From the NCBI GenBank assembly GCA_015654615.1, contig JAATGN010000199.1:1-44185 (forward strand): 44,185 nt of DNA, given 5' to 3'. How positions within the stretch are numbered: position 1 is the first letter of the stretch; each line of letters begins with the position of its first letter. The position numbers and the translations under genes are program-made. This DNA comes from Rhodospirillales bacterium. Lineage in GTDB: Bacteria; Pseudomonadota; Alphaproteobacteria; Rhodospirillales; Magnetospirillaceae. Shown here one piece after another: positions 24,827 to 32,485 of this stretch. The notes beneath the pieces are model-generated. The model ran no database searches. It had not been told where the DNA came from and saw only the letters and a list, made by a program, of their open reading frames with translations.

Positions 24827-25825
24827 TCAGTTCCAATGGGGCAGCTTCAGGGCGTCGCTCACCGCGTTGGTGCGTGGAAGGAGCGAATAGACTTCGATCT
24901 GGCTGACGAAAATCAGATCGGCCCCGCCGCTTTCGCCGCCCAATTGCGACTCTTTGTTGTAGTCGACGAGTTTGGCCACGATCTGTTCGGCGGTCAGGTT
25001 GGTGCCCATGGGATGAGCGGCGTAGCGGCCGCCTCCCAGCGCGATCGCGTTTTCATTGCGAAACGGCGTCTCCGGCGCAGCAGGATTCTTAAAGCAGACC
25101 CGTGTGCCGGCCGGAATGTTGGACAGCAATTCCGCTTCGGTAATGTATTTTTCTACATAGGCGTTTTTCCTTCCGTGATCGATCACATCGAACTTCGCAC
25201 CTTTTTCCTTTCTTTCGAAGGTGTAGCCTCCTCCGTTAAACACCGACGACTTGTGCTGCCGCAGGACCAGGGGGCCTTTTTTATCGACGAACTCGTCACC
25301 ATAGACCTCCATTCCGGCGAAAAGATTGCACACCTGGACGAACTCGGCGCAATCGAACGACCAGACGCCTTTGCTCGCTTTCCCGAGCGCCTTGAGCGCC
25401 GTGGAGGGCTTCACCTTGGTCCTGATGGCCAGCTTGAAGTCCTGGTCGGGGATCTGCTCCCAATTCGCCTTGTCGTAGTGATCTTCCGGCGAGGTGCCAA
25501 AAGAGATTTTGTCCTGGAGCAAGGTTACGGCCTTCGCGACCTCCTTCTGATATTCCGTCTGAAGGATCTCGTTCTCGTCGGCCTTGGAACCGGCGCCGCC
25601 GCGCTGGACCACCGGATGCAGCTGCGCGATTCCGGCCAGCCGGCCCGCCAGGCGGCGCTGCGCCGCCACCGCCGGCCGCGCCCCGAGCGCCTGCCCGATG
25701 GCGTCCAGCCTTTGAACCGGCGATATCGCATCCCGCGTGCCGCGCGGGCGTAACGGGGCGGCCGCCGGCCGGGGAGCCGCGTCGGCTTCGGCGGATCGCG
25801 CAAGGGACGCGGCTGCGGCAGCCAT
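24827..25825 (-). CDS. Putative eCIS cargo with Bacillus Tgl-like transglutaminase domain
   Basis: This 332-residue protein has a disordered Ala/Arg/Pro-rich N-terminus (1-80) containing V-Q-R-L-D-A-I-G, L-G-A-R-P-A-V-A-A-Q-R and H-P-V-V-Q-R, like the DUF4157 protein and the next - strand gene. Residues about 130-325 resemble Bacillus subtilis spore coat protein-glutamine gamma-glutamyltransferase Tgl: S-F-D-C-A matches its A-F-E-C-A active site (Cys159 here), C-F-K-N-P matches Y-F-K-N-P, F-R-N-E-N-A-I-A-L-G matches W-R-G-E-N-V-I-L-L-G (Glu258) and R-Y-A-A-H-P-M-G matches K-Y-F-A-H-G-L-G (His271). It would cross-link or deamidate Gln side chains. The Tgl comparison is from memory. It lies 15 bases after the 708-residue gene and ends 18 bases from the convergent PAAR-like gene. 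Its C-terminal half is more AT-rich than the structural genes. Confidence 0.72.
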   Translation of the reverse strand: MAAAAASLARSAEADAAPRPAAAPLRPRGTRDAISPVQRLDAIGQALGARPAVAAQRRLAGRLAGIAQLHPVVQRGGAGSKADENEILQTEYQKEVAKAVTLLQDKISFGTSPEDHYDKANWEQIPDQDFKLAIRTKVKPSTALKALGKASKGVWSFDCAEFVQVCNLFAGMEVYGDEFVDKKGPLVLRQHKSSVFNGGGYTFERKEKGAKFDVIDHGRKNAYVEKYITEAELLSNIPAGTRVCFKNPAAPETPFRNENAIALGGGRYAAHPMGTNLTAEQIVAKLVDYNKESQLGGESGGADLIFVSQIEVYSLLPRTNAVSDALKLPHWN

Positions 25826-25840
25826 CGGACTGGCTCGGTT

Positions 25841-27967
25841 CTAAACCAGCACGCCGGTCTTCCTGCCGGCGTGCCGGTAAGCAATCACCGTCTTGTAGAA
25901 ATCCACCAGATGCCCCCTCATTTTCTGCGATATATTCATGCTTTCCTCTTCCAGGTTCACATCGCGGAACAGTTCCCTCGAACCTTCTTCCTGCAACTCG
26001 GTCATCAATTGGCTCTCTCTTAGCAGGTCGGCATTGAGAAGGTTCGCCCTGAAGAGATTTGGAAGCCTGTTTTGCACGATATCGGCTATTTCCGCCGCCT
26101 TTCCCTCGTAATACTTGATCAGGTCGGCCTTGCTCTTATGCCAGCCGGTCATCGGCTCCAGGATTGCGTACAGAGCGTTAGTTCCCTGCACATAGTCGTC
26201 GAGATGGGCCGGATCGATGCCATAGGCGGCGACCTTTGGGTCCGGATCGACGCTGGGCTTGCCCAGCACCGTGACCGGCGCCAGGCCGAACCCGTCGTTG
26301 CGCCATATGTCGTGGAAGGTTTGGCCCCGGGTCTCGATGCGCCCGGGCTTGCCGTACATCCTGAAATCCCATCGCTCGTTGTGGGTCTCGTTGCCCTGCT
26401 TGTAGGTGGCGTGCGCCTCCATGGTGACGTTGTCGGTCCCGGTCTTCAGCACGACGCCGGCCCAGTGCCAGTTCCAGCGCCCCGCATCCGAGAATTTGTA
26501 GTGTCCGCCGAGGATGCCGTAGGCCTCGCCGATGCCCGGATCGACCGCCTGGTTCTGACCGGCGATATTGCCGAATTCCGCATTCCGCTGCTTCTCGAGT
26601 TCGATGATCCTGGCGTCGAGCGTGCCGACCAGCTCCGTCAGGAAGCTCCTCATGCGCGAGGATTTGAGGTAATTGAGATTGTTTTGATAGTTGCCGGCCG
26701 CGGACGGGTTGTCCGCGAAATATTTGGCCAGGTCCGCCTGCCGGCCGGTCAGCGCCAGAGCGCGGTCGATGACGGCCTTGGGAAAATTCGCCGCTTCATA
26801 GAGCTGCTCGAGCCTGCCCCGGACGTCCCGCGCCTCGAGAAGATTCTGGTGATGCCCGCCGTAGAGAGGGTTCGCGCTCGACATGACGTCGATCTCGATC
26901 GCGTTGATGCGGTCGTCCATCAGGCGGATCATCCGCTCGATCACCCCGCCGGCCTTCACCTTGCTCGTCTTGACCTTGTATTCATTGACGTCCCGCTTGA
27001 AATTCTCATCGAATTGAGCGTCTACCAGGTTCGCATGGGCGGCGCGCAGTTCGTTCCGGACATCGTCGATGCCGGCGTTCGCGTCGATGGCCTGGTCCCG
27101 CGCGACATTGTTGTAGGCGGCGGAGGCCTTGCCGACGAGGCCTTCGAGGCGCGTCCATTCGGTGAACCACGTCTGCTTCTGGCCGTTGCCGGCGGCGCTC
27201 GCCGCGATCAGGTTGGCGATGCGCCCCTGGCTATGGTCCTTGCGGGCATGGACGAAGGCGTTCTGCGGATGCTTGAGTTCCTCGACATAGGCGCCGAGGA
27301 TCGCGATGGCGCCCTTCTCGCACTCGCTGGGCATCAGGACGCCGGTCTGGCTGGCCGGGCTCGGATCCTTGACCGGGCTGACCTCTCCGGCCAGCTTGTT
27401 GGCCTTGACACTGGCGTCGTCGAGCGTGGGCTGCACCTCCTTGAGGGAGCGACCGCGATAGTTCTGTGTCTTTCCTGTGGCGGCCAGCCGCACGTTGGAC
27501 ACGCGCTGCTTGAGCACGGCGTTGGCTTCGGCCACGCGGCCATCGGTCGCGTAGAGCTCCTTATTGTTCTTCTGTTTGCCGACGACGGCGGTGTCGTCAT
27601 TGGACGCGTAATAGGCATCCAGCGCGACATAGCGCTGGACTGGCTTGGTGCCCAGGGGGGCGGGCGCCGGCCGCGGAGATGGCGGCGAAGCGTGCATGGT
27701 CGCGGCCCGGCCGTTCGCGGAGTCCTGTTCGGCGGCGACGGGCGCGGAGTCCGTTTCAGCCCTGGCCCCCAGCCTTTCCGCCAGCGCACGTTGCGCCACC
27801 AGCGCCGGGCGGGCGTTGAGCCTCGCGCCACGCGCATCGAGGGATTGCACGCGCGAAGGCATATCGAGAATAAAATGACGCCGCGCGGGAGAGACCGCAT
27901 CCGGCTTCTTGCTCCCATGCGCCGTTTCGGATTTCAGGACTGGATTGGCGAAACCGGCCACCGACAT
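25841..27967 (-). CDS. Large putative eCIS cargo/effector, function unknown
   Basis: The 708-residue protein has an N-terminal disordered part (1-115) with V-Q-S-L-D-A-R-G, L-N-A-R-P-A-L-V-A-Q-R and K-P-V-Q-R-Y, shared with the neighbouring putative effector and the DUF4157 protein. The rest is mostly helical, interrupted by a compact beta-rich patch at about 478-556 (W-H-W-A-G-V-V-L-K, V-T-M-E, F-R-M-Y-G, G-Q-T-F-H-D-I-W). Cys216 (P-S-E-C-E-K-G-A) and His501 could form a papain-like Cys/His pair, but this is weak. The last 150 residues are helical and charged. It is the first gene of a two-gene - strand unit. The start at 27967 has a GGGAG very close to the ATG; a later ATG at 27862 would still keep the shared motif. 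Confidence 0.7.
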   Translation of the reverse strand: MSVAGFANPVLKSETAHGSKKPDAVSPARRHFILDMPSRVQSLDARGARLNARPALVAQRALAERLGARAETDSAPVAAEQDSANGRAATMHASPPSPRPAPAPLGTKPVQRYVALDAYYASNDDTAVVGKQKNNKELYATDGRVAEANAVLKQRVSNVRLAATGKTQNYRGRSLKEVQPTLDDASVKANKLAGEVSPVKDPSPASQTGVLMPSECEKGAIAILGAYVEELKHPQNAFVHARKDHSQGRIANLIAASAAGNGQKQTWFTEWTRLEGLVGKASAAYNNVARDQAIDANAGIDDVRNELRAAHANLVDAQFDENFKRDVNEYKVKTSKVKAGGVIERMIRLMDDRINAIEIDVMSSANPLYGGHHQNLLEARDVRGRLEQLYEAANFPKAVIDRALALTGRQADLAKYFADNPSAAGNYQNNLNYLKSSRMRSFLTELVGTLDARIIELEKQRNAEFGNIAGQNQAVDPGIGEAYGILGGHYKFSDAGRWNWHWAGVVLKTGTDNVTMEAHATYKQGNETHNERWDFRMYGKPGRIETRGQTFHDIWRNDGFGLAPVTVLGKPSVDPDPKVAAYGIDPAHLDDYVQGTNALYAILEPMTGWHKSKADLIKYYEGKAAEIADIVQNRLPNLFRANLLNADLLRESQLMTELQEEGSRELFRDVNLEEESMNISQKMRGHLVDFYKTVIAYRHAGRKTGVLV

Positions 27968-27995
27968 GCTCCCTCGACGACGCAGATGGCGCGCT

Positions 27996-28014
27996 GCATT
28001 TGCAGATCAAATGC
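27996..28014. promoter_or_regulatory. Inverted repeat upstream of the cargo genes, candidate operator
   Basis: Perfect 7-base arms GCATTTG (27996-28002) and CAAATGC (28008-28014) flank 5 bases. The repeat overlaps the -10 region and start point of the promoter proposed for the - strand cargo genes, where a repressor would act. It has the same 5-base spacer as the repeat at 300-320 but a different sequence. Confidence 0.3.
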
Positions 28015-28039
28015 TAGAATAAAAGTAGAGGCCCGACAA
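28011..28039 (-). promoter_or_regulatory. sigma70-like promoter candidate for the cargo genes
   Basis: Read on the - strand, TTGTCG (28039-28034) and TAGCAT (28016-28011) are 17 bases apart, each matching four of six consensus bases. The stretch is AT-rich compared with its surroundings and lies about 45 bases before the first cargo start codon. The prediction is by eye only. Confidence 0.3.
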
Positions 28040-28090
28040 GATATAGCACGTCAAGGTGGTATATCCGCTTGAAAGCGGGGACATACGCTG

Positions 28091-28225
28091 TCATCCGGAG
28101 ATGATCTCAATCTCGGGCACAAGCACATGCTCAAGGATATCCCCAAGCCTCCAGGTTATGCCTGAGCGTCCGGGTTTAAACGGGGCCGGATCATGGAACG
28201 ACACGCTGGCCAATCCCCTCGACAT
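28091..28225 (-). CDS. Possible small protein of 44 residues
   Basis: An ATG-initiated frame encodes 44 residues ending G-D-I-L-E-H-V-L-V-P-E-I-E-I-I-S-G, a sequence with balanced composition and a plausible amphipathic C-terminus, unlike the Arg/Pro-rich products of noncoding frames in this DNA. A GGTGGG lies just upstream and a stronger AAGGAGG about 17 bases upstream, too far to be ideal. No family is recognised. It may be a remnant of a longer gene. Confidence 0.22.
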   Translation of the reverse strand: MSRGLASVSFHDPAPFKPGRSGITWRLGDILEHVLVPEIEIISG

Positions 28226-28315
28226 CGCCCACCGGCCTCGCCCCCTCCTTATCCGGTCACCCGATCCGCGGAGGCTGCGGCGCCTTGCGGAAGGCCAGGC
28301 GCAAGCGCGTAACGG

Positions 28316-28795
28316 TCAGGGCACGAAGGACAATCCATGGCTCCCGGCGACGGCGCCAAAGACGGTGACGAGGCTCAAAGCCAGGAGAAGCCAATGCAGC
28401 CGCTGGACAAGCGCGAAAGTGCTTTCGGGGGCTCGCTTCGCCCGTTCCTCGAACCATCTTTCGAGAAATAACGGCTCCGCCACAAAAAGCATCATCGAGA
28501 AGATGAGCCAGAGCAGAACCATCGCATCCAGCCACCAGTATTCGATCGACGGAAAGCTCGACCAGAGATCGAGCCGATCGACCATATAGAATCCGCTGGC
28601 GCCGGCCAGCAACGTCGTTCCCCGGGCTTGCCAGGCGAAGCGCCGTTCGATCGTATTGAAAAACGCCAGCCGCTCTTGCGGATTCTTGGCCCGTCGCACG
28701 GCGGGCAGCAGAACGGTGGTCACCATCGCCACGCCGCCGATCCACAGCACCACGGCCAGCACGTGGATGGCCAGCATAATCGCGACGTCATTCAT
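28316..28795 (-). CDS. Four-helix integral membrane protein, CopD-like
   Basis: The 159-residue protein has four predicted membrane helices: AIMLAIHVLAVVLWIGGVAM near the N-terminus, TTLLAGASGFYM, MVLLWLIFSMMLFVAE and LLLALSLVTVFGAVAGSHG. The first helix contains I-H-V-L-A-V-V-L-W-I-G-G, the H-x5-W-x-G arrangement seen in CopD/DUF2269-type proteins, with other His residues near helices 1 and 4 that could bind heme or copper. The ATG at 28795 follows a GGAG 7 bases upstream and is preferred to 28825. It lies directly downstream of, and in the same direction as, the Crp/Fnr gene, so may be co-transcribed. Function is unknown; a redox or metal role would fit the neighbouring respiratory genes. 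Confidence 0.65.
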   Translation of the reverse strand: MNDVAIMLAIHVLAVVLWIGGVAMVTTVLLPAVRRAKNPQERLAFFNTIERRFAWQARGTTLLAGASGFYMVDRLDLWSSFPSIEYWWLDAMVLLWLIFSMMLFVAEPLFLERWFEERAKRAPESTFALVQRLHWLLLALSLVTVFGAVAGSHGLSFVP

Positions 28796-28836
28796 GCGGC
28801 CGCTCCATCCGGCGGCGCCGGACAAACTTCAGAGGA

Positions 28837-29565
28837 TCAGGCATTGACGCCATTCCACGCTTCCTCCGGTCCGTCGATCAGCGGGTCCGGCCCGCACTCG
28901 GCGGCAAGGCGCGACGCGTCACGAATGAGGATGGTTCCTTCCCGAACCTCGATGCCGGCCCCCTGCAGCGCCGACAGCGCGCGCGAGAAGCTTTCGCGGG
29001 TGATGCCCAATTCCGAGGCGACGAGAGTCTTTTCATAGGGCAGGACGGCACGGTCCGGCGTGCCCTGCCGCTTGGCCAGGGCGAGAATGTAGCAGCCGAC
29101 GCGTTGCGTCGACGATCTGAGCTTGAGGTTCTTGATCTGCCGAACCATGCGACGGAATTGGCCGGCCAGACAGCCGATCATCTCCTGGGCCAGGGCCGGC
29201 TGAGCGGCGACGGCGGCACGAAACGCGCCGCCGTGGATCAGCAGGAACTGCGACGCCTGGGGCACGCGGGCCTCCATGAGGTAGGGCTCCCCCGTCAGGA
29301 CGGCGGCAGGAATGACCAGATCGGGAGGCTCGACCGTTTCGATCAGCACCTCGCGTCCCTCCGTGGAACGTCCGAACAGATGCACCGAACCGGACAAAAC
29401 GACATGCTGGAAATTCGGCGATTCGCCCTGGACGAACAGGACAGTGCCGGCTGCCACCCCATGCTGGATGGAGTTCCGCAACAATTCGGCCCGGCTCGTC
29501 GTCGGCAAGGATCTGAAAAGCGGGAGGTTCTCACCCGTCGATTGTCCGTCGTCGCGGTCGCCCAA
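28837..29565 (-). CDS. Crp/Fnr family regulator, DNR/NNR-type (no Fe-S cysteines)
   Basis: The protein has a cyclic-nucleotide-binding-like beta-roll (about residues 15-130 from this start: G-T-V-L-F-V-Q-G-E near the front), a long dimerisation helix, and a C-terminal winged helix with the recognition segment L-G-I-T-R-E-S-F-S-R-A-L-S-A-L. The conserved E-x2-S-R is that of FNR/DNR proteins reading TTGAT-type sites. It lacks the N-terminal cysteine cluster of FNR, so it is more likely a NO- or heme-responsive DNR/NNR-type regulator. Two matching palindromes lie next to it. The frame is open to a GTG at 29637, but that start lies on one of those palindromes; TTG at 29565 with GGAG 8 bases upstream, or TTG at 29589, is more likely. 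Confidence 0.82.
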   Translation of the reverse strand: MGDRDDGQSTGENLPLFRSLPTTSRAELLRNSIQHGVAAGTVLFVQGESPNFQHVVLSGSVHLFGRSTEGREVLIETVEPPDLVIPAAVLTGEPYLMEARVPQASQFLLIHGGAFRAAVAAQPALAQEMIGCLAGQFRRMVRQIKNLKLRSSTQRVGCYILALAKRQGTPDRAVLPYEKTLVASELGITRESFSRALSALQGAGIEVREGTILIRDASRLAAECGPDPLIDGPEEAWNGVNA

Positions 29566-29623
29566 TCCTCGATCTCCATCTCGCGCCAACCTGGTTTTCC
29601 TGTTCCAGGTGCCGCAACGGTGC

Positions 29624-29637
29624 GTGATAAATATCAC
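29624..29637. promoter_or_regulatory. FNR/DNR-type palindrome (regulator side)
   Basis: GTGATAAATATCAC has perfect 5-base half-sites GTGAT and ATCAC around 4 bases, the form read by Crp/Fnr family proteins. It is centred 22 bases from the second site, two helical turns, so two dimers could bind on the same face of the DNA. It may mediate autoregulation of the - strand regulator gene. Confidence 0.65.
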
Positions 29638-29645
29638 GTCATGTC

Positions 29646-29659
29646 TTGATAAAAGTCAA
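29646..29659 (+). promoter_or_regulatory. FNR/DNR box for the nar operon
   Basis: TTGATAAAAGTCAA is one base from the consensus TTGAT-N4-ATCAA. If it is centred at -41.5, transcription starts near 29694 and the -10 hexamer falls at 29682-29687 (TAGGCT, a fair match), a typical class II FNR/DNR-activated promoter. The narK start codon is at 29750, leaving a leader of about 55 bases. Confidence 0.75.
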
Positions 29660-29749
29660 GGAACACCGACACCTCGCCTTCTAGGCTGCCGTATCAAGCA
29701 AACCTCCGGCCCCGCCGGCTACCGGGTTTGGTTCGAAAAGAGGCAGCGG

Positions 29750-32485
29750 ATGCAGCATACGGAAGATCCGAGATCCAGTCGCATTCTGGCCATGAGCACG
29801 GCGGCCTTCGCCGCCTGCTTCGCCGTTTGGACCCTCTTTTCGATCATCGGCATCGGCATCAAGCAACAGCTCGGCCTCGATGAGACGGAATTCGGCCTGC
29901 TGATCGGCACCCCGATCCTGACCGGGTCCTTGAGCCGCATGGCGCTCGGCATCTGGGCGGACCGCCGCGGCGGGCGCCAGGTTTTCGTCATCGTGATGCT
30001 GGCGTCCGCCGTCGCCGCCACGCTGCTGTCGTTCGCCACGACCTATCCGCTGCTGCTGCTGGCGGCGCTTGGGCTGGGCCTCGCCGGCGGCAGCTTTGCC
30101 GTGGGCGTCTCCTACGTCGCGCGCTGGTATCCGCAAGAAAAGCAAGGGACCGCGCTCGGCATCTTCGGCATGGGCAACGTCGGAAGCGCGGTCACCACCT
30201 TCGTCGCCCCTTTCGTGATGATCGCCTATGGCTGGCCGATGGTCGCCCGGATCTGGGCCGCCGCATTGGCCGCAACGGCCGCCCTCTTCTGGTTCGCCAC
30301 GACCGACGACCCGCTGCAGCGGGCCCGCCGCGCCGCCGGCGAGCCGGCCGTCGCCTTCCGCCAGCAGTTGGCGCCATTGGCCAATGTCCAGGTGTGGCGC
30401 TTTTCCCTGTATTATTTCTTCGTTTTCGGCGGCCTTGTCGCGTTGGCGCTGTGGCTGCCGCGCTTTTACATCGGCGTTTACCATCTGGACATCCGGGCGG
30501 CCGGCGTCCTGGGCGCCCTGTATGCGATTCCGGCCAGCCTGTTCCGCGGCTACGGCGGCGTGCTGTCCGACCGCGTCGGCGCCCGGCGGGTGATGTATTG
30601 GTGCTTCGGCGCCTGCATGCTCTGCACCTTCATCCTGTCCTATCCCGCCACCGACTATGTCGTTCACGGGATTCACGGCGAGATGCGCTTCAGCTTCGCG
30701 CTCGGCGTGGTGCCGTTCGCCGGGCTCACCGTCGTCCTCGGCTTTTTCATGTCGCTCGGCACGGCGGCGGTCTTTCGCCACATCCCGACCTATTATCCCG
30801 ATCATGTCGGACCGGTCGGCGGCGCCGTCGGCATGATCGGCGGATTGGGCGGTTTCATCCTGCCGATCGCCTTCGGCCTGATGAATGACCTGACCGGGTT
30901 ATGGACCAGCTGCTTCATGCTGCTGTTCCTGATCGTCGCCGTCACTCTCGCCTGGATGCATGCCGCCATCCTGCGCAGGGAGCGCGCCGGCACACTTGCG
31001 CCCGACAATCGCTTCCTGCCCGAATTGCAGCCGCAAGCGGCGGGGCTGGACGATTGGGACCCGGAGAACGCCGTTTTCTGGCAGAAGACCGGGCGCCGGA
31101 TCGCTTCGCGCAATCTGTGGATATCGATCCCCGCCCTGCTGCTCGCTTTCGCCGTCTGGATGGTGTGGTCGGCGGTCGTCGTCAATCTGTCCGCCGTCGG
31201 CTTCCGTTTCTCACCCGGCGAATTGTTCTGGCTGGCGGCGCTGCCCGGCCTGTCGGGGGCCGTCCTGCGCGGCTTTTACGCCTTCATGGTGCCGATCTTC
31301 GGCGGGCGGACGTGGACCACCTGGGCCACCGCCTCCCTGCTGGTCCCGGCGATCGGCATCGGATTGGCGGTCCAGCATCCTGGAACGCCCTATACGGTCT
31401 TCCTGATTCTGGCGCTGTTATGCGGTCTGGGCGGCGGCAATTTCGCCTCTTCGATGGCGCATATCAGCTTTTTTTATCCAAAAGACGGCAAGGGCCAGGC
31501 CCTGGCCCTGAATGCCGGCCTGGGGAACCTCGGCGTCTCCGTCGTGCAATTTCTCGTCCCGGTCGTCATCGCCGCCGGCGCCTTCGGCGCCTGGGGCGGA
31601 GAACCGCAGACGATCGCCACGGCGGGGGCGACCAGGCAGATCTGGCTGCAAAACGCCGGCTACGTGTGGGTGCCCCTGATTTTGGCCTCCACTCTCGCCG
31701 CTTGGCTGGGAATGAACGACCTTCCCTCGGCCAAGGCATCCTTCGCCGATCAGGTCGTCATCTTCAAACGCAAGCATACCTGGATCCTGTGCTGGCTCTA
31801 CACCGGCACCTTCGGCTCCTTCATCGGCTATTCGGCCGGGTTTCCCCTGCTCACCAAGATGCTGTTTCCCGACGTCGACGCGATGGCCTTCGCATTCCTC
31901 GGCCCGCTGGTGGGCGCCGCCAGCCGCTCGCTTTCCGGCTGGATGGCCGACCGCTGGGGCGGCGCCCGGGTCAGCCTCTCCGTCTTCCTGGCCATGACCG
32001 CCGCCGTCGGCGGGGTCCTGTTCTTCGTCGGCATCAGGGATCAGCCGATGGCCTTCTGGGGATTCCTGGGCATGTTCCTGCTGCTGTTCACCATCAGCGG
32101 CATTGGAAATTCCGCGACCTTCCAGATGATGCCCGCCATTTTCCGCACCCTGCTGCTGCGACAGGCGGCCGGACGGGGTCCCGACGCGCTCGCCTTGGCG
32201 CAACGCAACGCCGCCAAGGAAAGCGCCGCGGTGCTGGGATTCACTTCGGCGGTCGCCGCCGCCGGCGCTTTCTTCATCCCGATGAGCTTCGGCCGATCGA
32301 TCGCCGCCACGGGTGGGCCGACCGCCGCCCTGATCGGCTTCATCGTCTTCTACCTCAGCTGCGTCGCCCTGACCTGGTGGTACTACCTGCGCCGCGGCGC
32401 CGACGCCTATCGTCCGATGCAGCAGACCTCGCCGACGCCAACGTCTCTCCCGCAGCCGTCGCACGCAGACAGGATCGCGCCATGA
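29750..32485 (+). CDS. narK: Fused double nitrate/nitrite transporter NarK
   Basis: The 911-residue protein is two complete major-facilitator transporters in one chain. The N-terminal half (about 1-440) is NarK1-like (nitrate/proton symport) and the C-terminal half (about 460-911) NarK2-like (nitrate/nitrite antiport), as in the Paracoccus NarK fusion. Both halves carry the nitrate-signature glycine-rich helix: G-M-G-N-V-G-S-A-V-T in the first and N-A-G-L-G-N-L-G-V-S-V in the second. About 24 membrane helices are expected in the inner membrane. The ATG at 29750 follows AGAGG; the frame extends upstream only through regulatory DNA. It overlaps narG by 4 bases, so import and reduction are translationally coupled. 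Confidence 0.93.
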   Translation: MQHTEDPRSSRILAMSTAAFAACFAVWTLFSIIGIGIKQQLGLDETEFGLLIGTPILTGSLSRMALGIWADRRGGRQVFVIVMLASAVAATLLSFATTYPLLLLAALGLGLAGGSFAVGVSYVARWYPQEKQGTALGIFGMGNVGSAVTTFVAPFVMIAYGWPMVARIWAAALAATAALFWFATTDDPLQRARRAAGEPAVAFRQQLAPLANVQVWRFSLYYFFVFGGLVALALWLPRFYIGVYHLDIRAAGVLGALYAIPASLFRGYGGVLSDRVGARRVMYWCFGACMLCTFILSYPATDYVVHGIHGEMRFSFALGVVPFAGLTVVLGFFMSLGTAAVFRHIPTYYPDHVGPVGGAVGMIGGLGGFILPIAFGLMNDLTGLWTSCFMLLFLIVAVTLAWMHAAILRRERAGTLAPDNRFLPELQPQAAGLDDWDPENAVFWQKTGRRIASRNLWISIPALLLAFAVWMVWSAVVVNLSAVGFRFSPGELFWLAALPGLSGAVLRGFYAFMVPIFGGRTWTTWATASLLVPAIGIGLAVQHPGTPYTVFLILALLCGLGGGNFASSMAHISFFYPKDGKGQALALNAGLGNLGVSVVQFLVPVVIAAGAFGAWGGEPQTIATAGATRQIWLQNAGYVWVPLILASTLAAWLGMNDLPSAKASFADQVVIFKRKHTWILCWLYTGTFGSFIGYSAGFPLLTKMLFPDVDAMAFAFLGPLVGAASRSLSGWMADRWGGARVSLSVFLAMTAAVGGVLFFVGIRDQPMAFWGFLGMFLLLFTISGIGNSATFQMMPAIFRTLLLRQAAGRGPDALALAQRNAAKESAAVLGFTSAVAAAGAFFIPMSFGRSIAATGGPTAALIGFIVFYLSCVALTWWYYLRRGADAYRPMQQTSPTPTSLPQPSHADRIAP

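Larger units (their letters stand above)
27968..28315. other. Intergenic region between cargo genes and the small membrane protein gene
   Basis: This region holds the proposed cargo promoter, the inverted repeat at 27996-28014, a short CCGCTT/AAGCGG palindrome at 28065-28078, and one possible small - strand ORF (28091-28225). No tRNA, insertion-sequence end or other recognisable element is seen. It marks the boundary between the eCIS island and the nitrate respiration locus. Confidence 0.5.

Noticed and set aside
29312-29749. 146-residue extension of NarK
   Set aside because: It crosses the FNR/DNR boxes and lies antisense to the Crp/Fnr gene; the ATG at 29750 has a ribosome binding site and directly precedes the first membrane helix.
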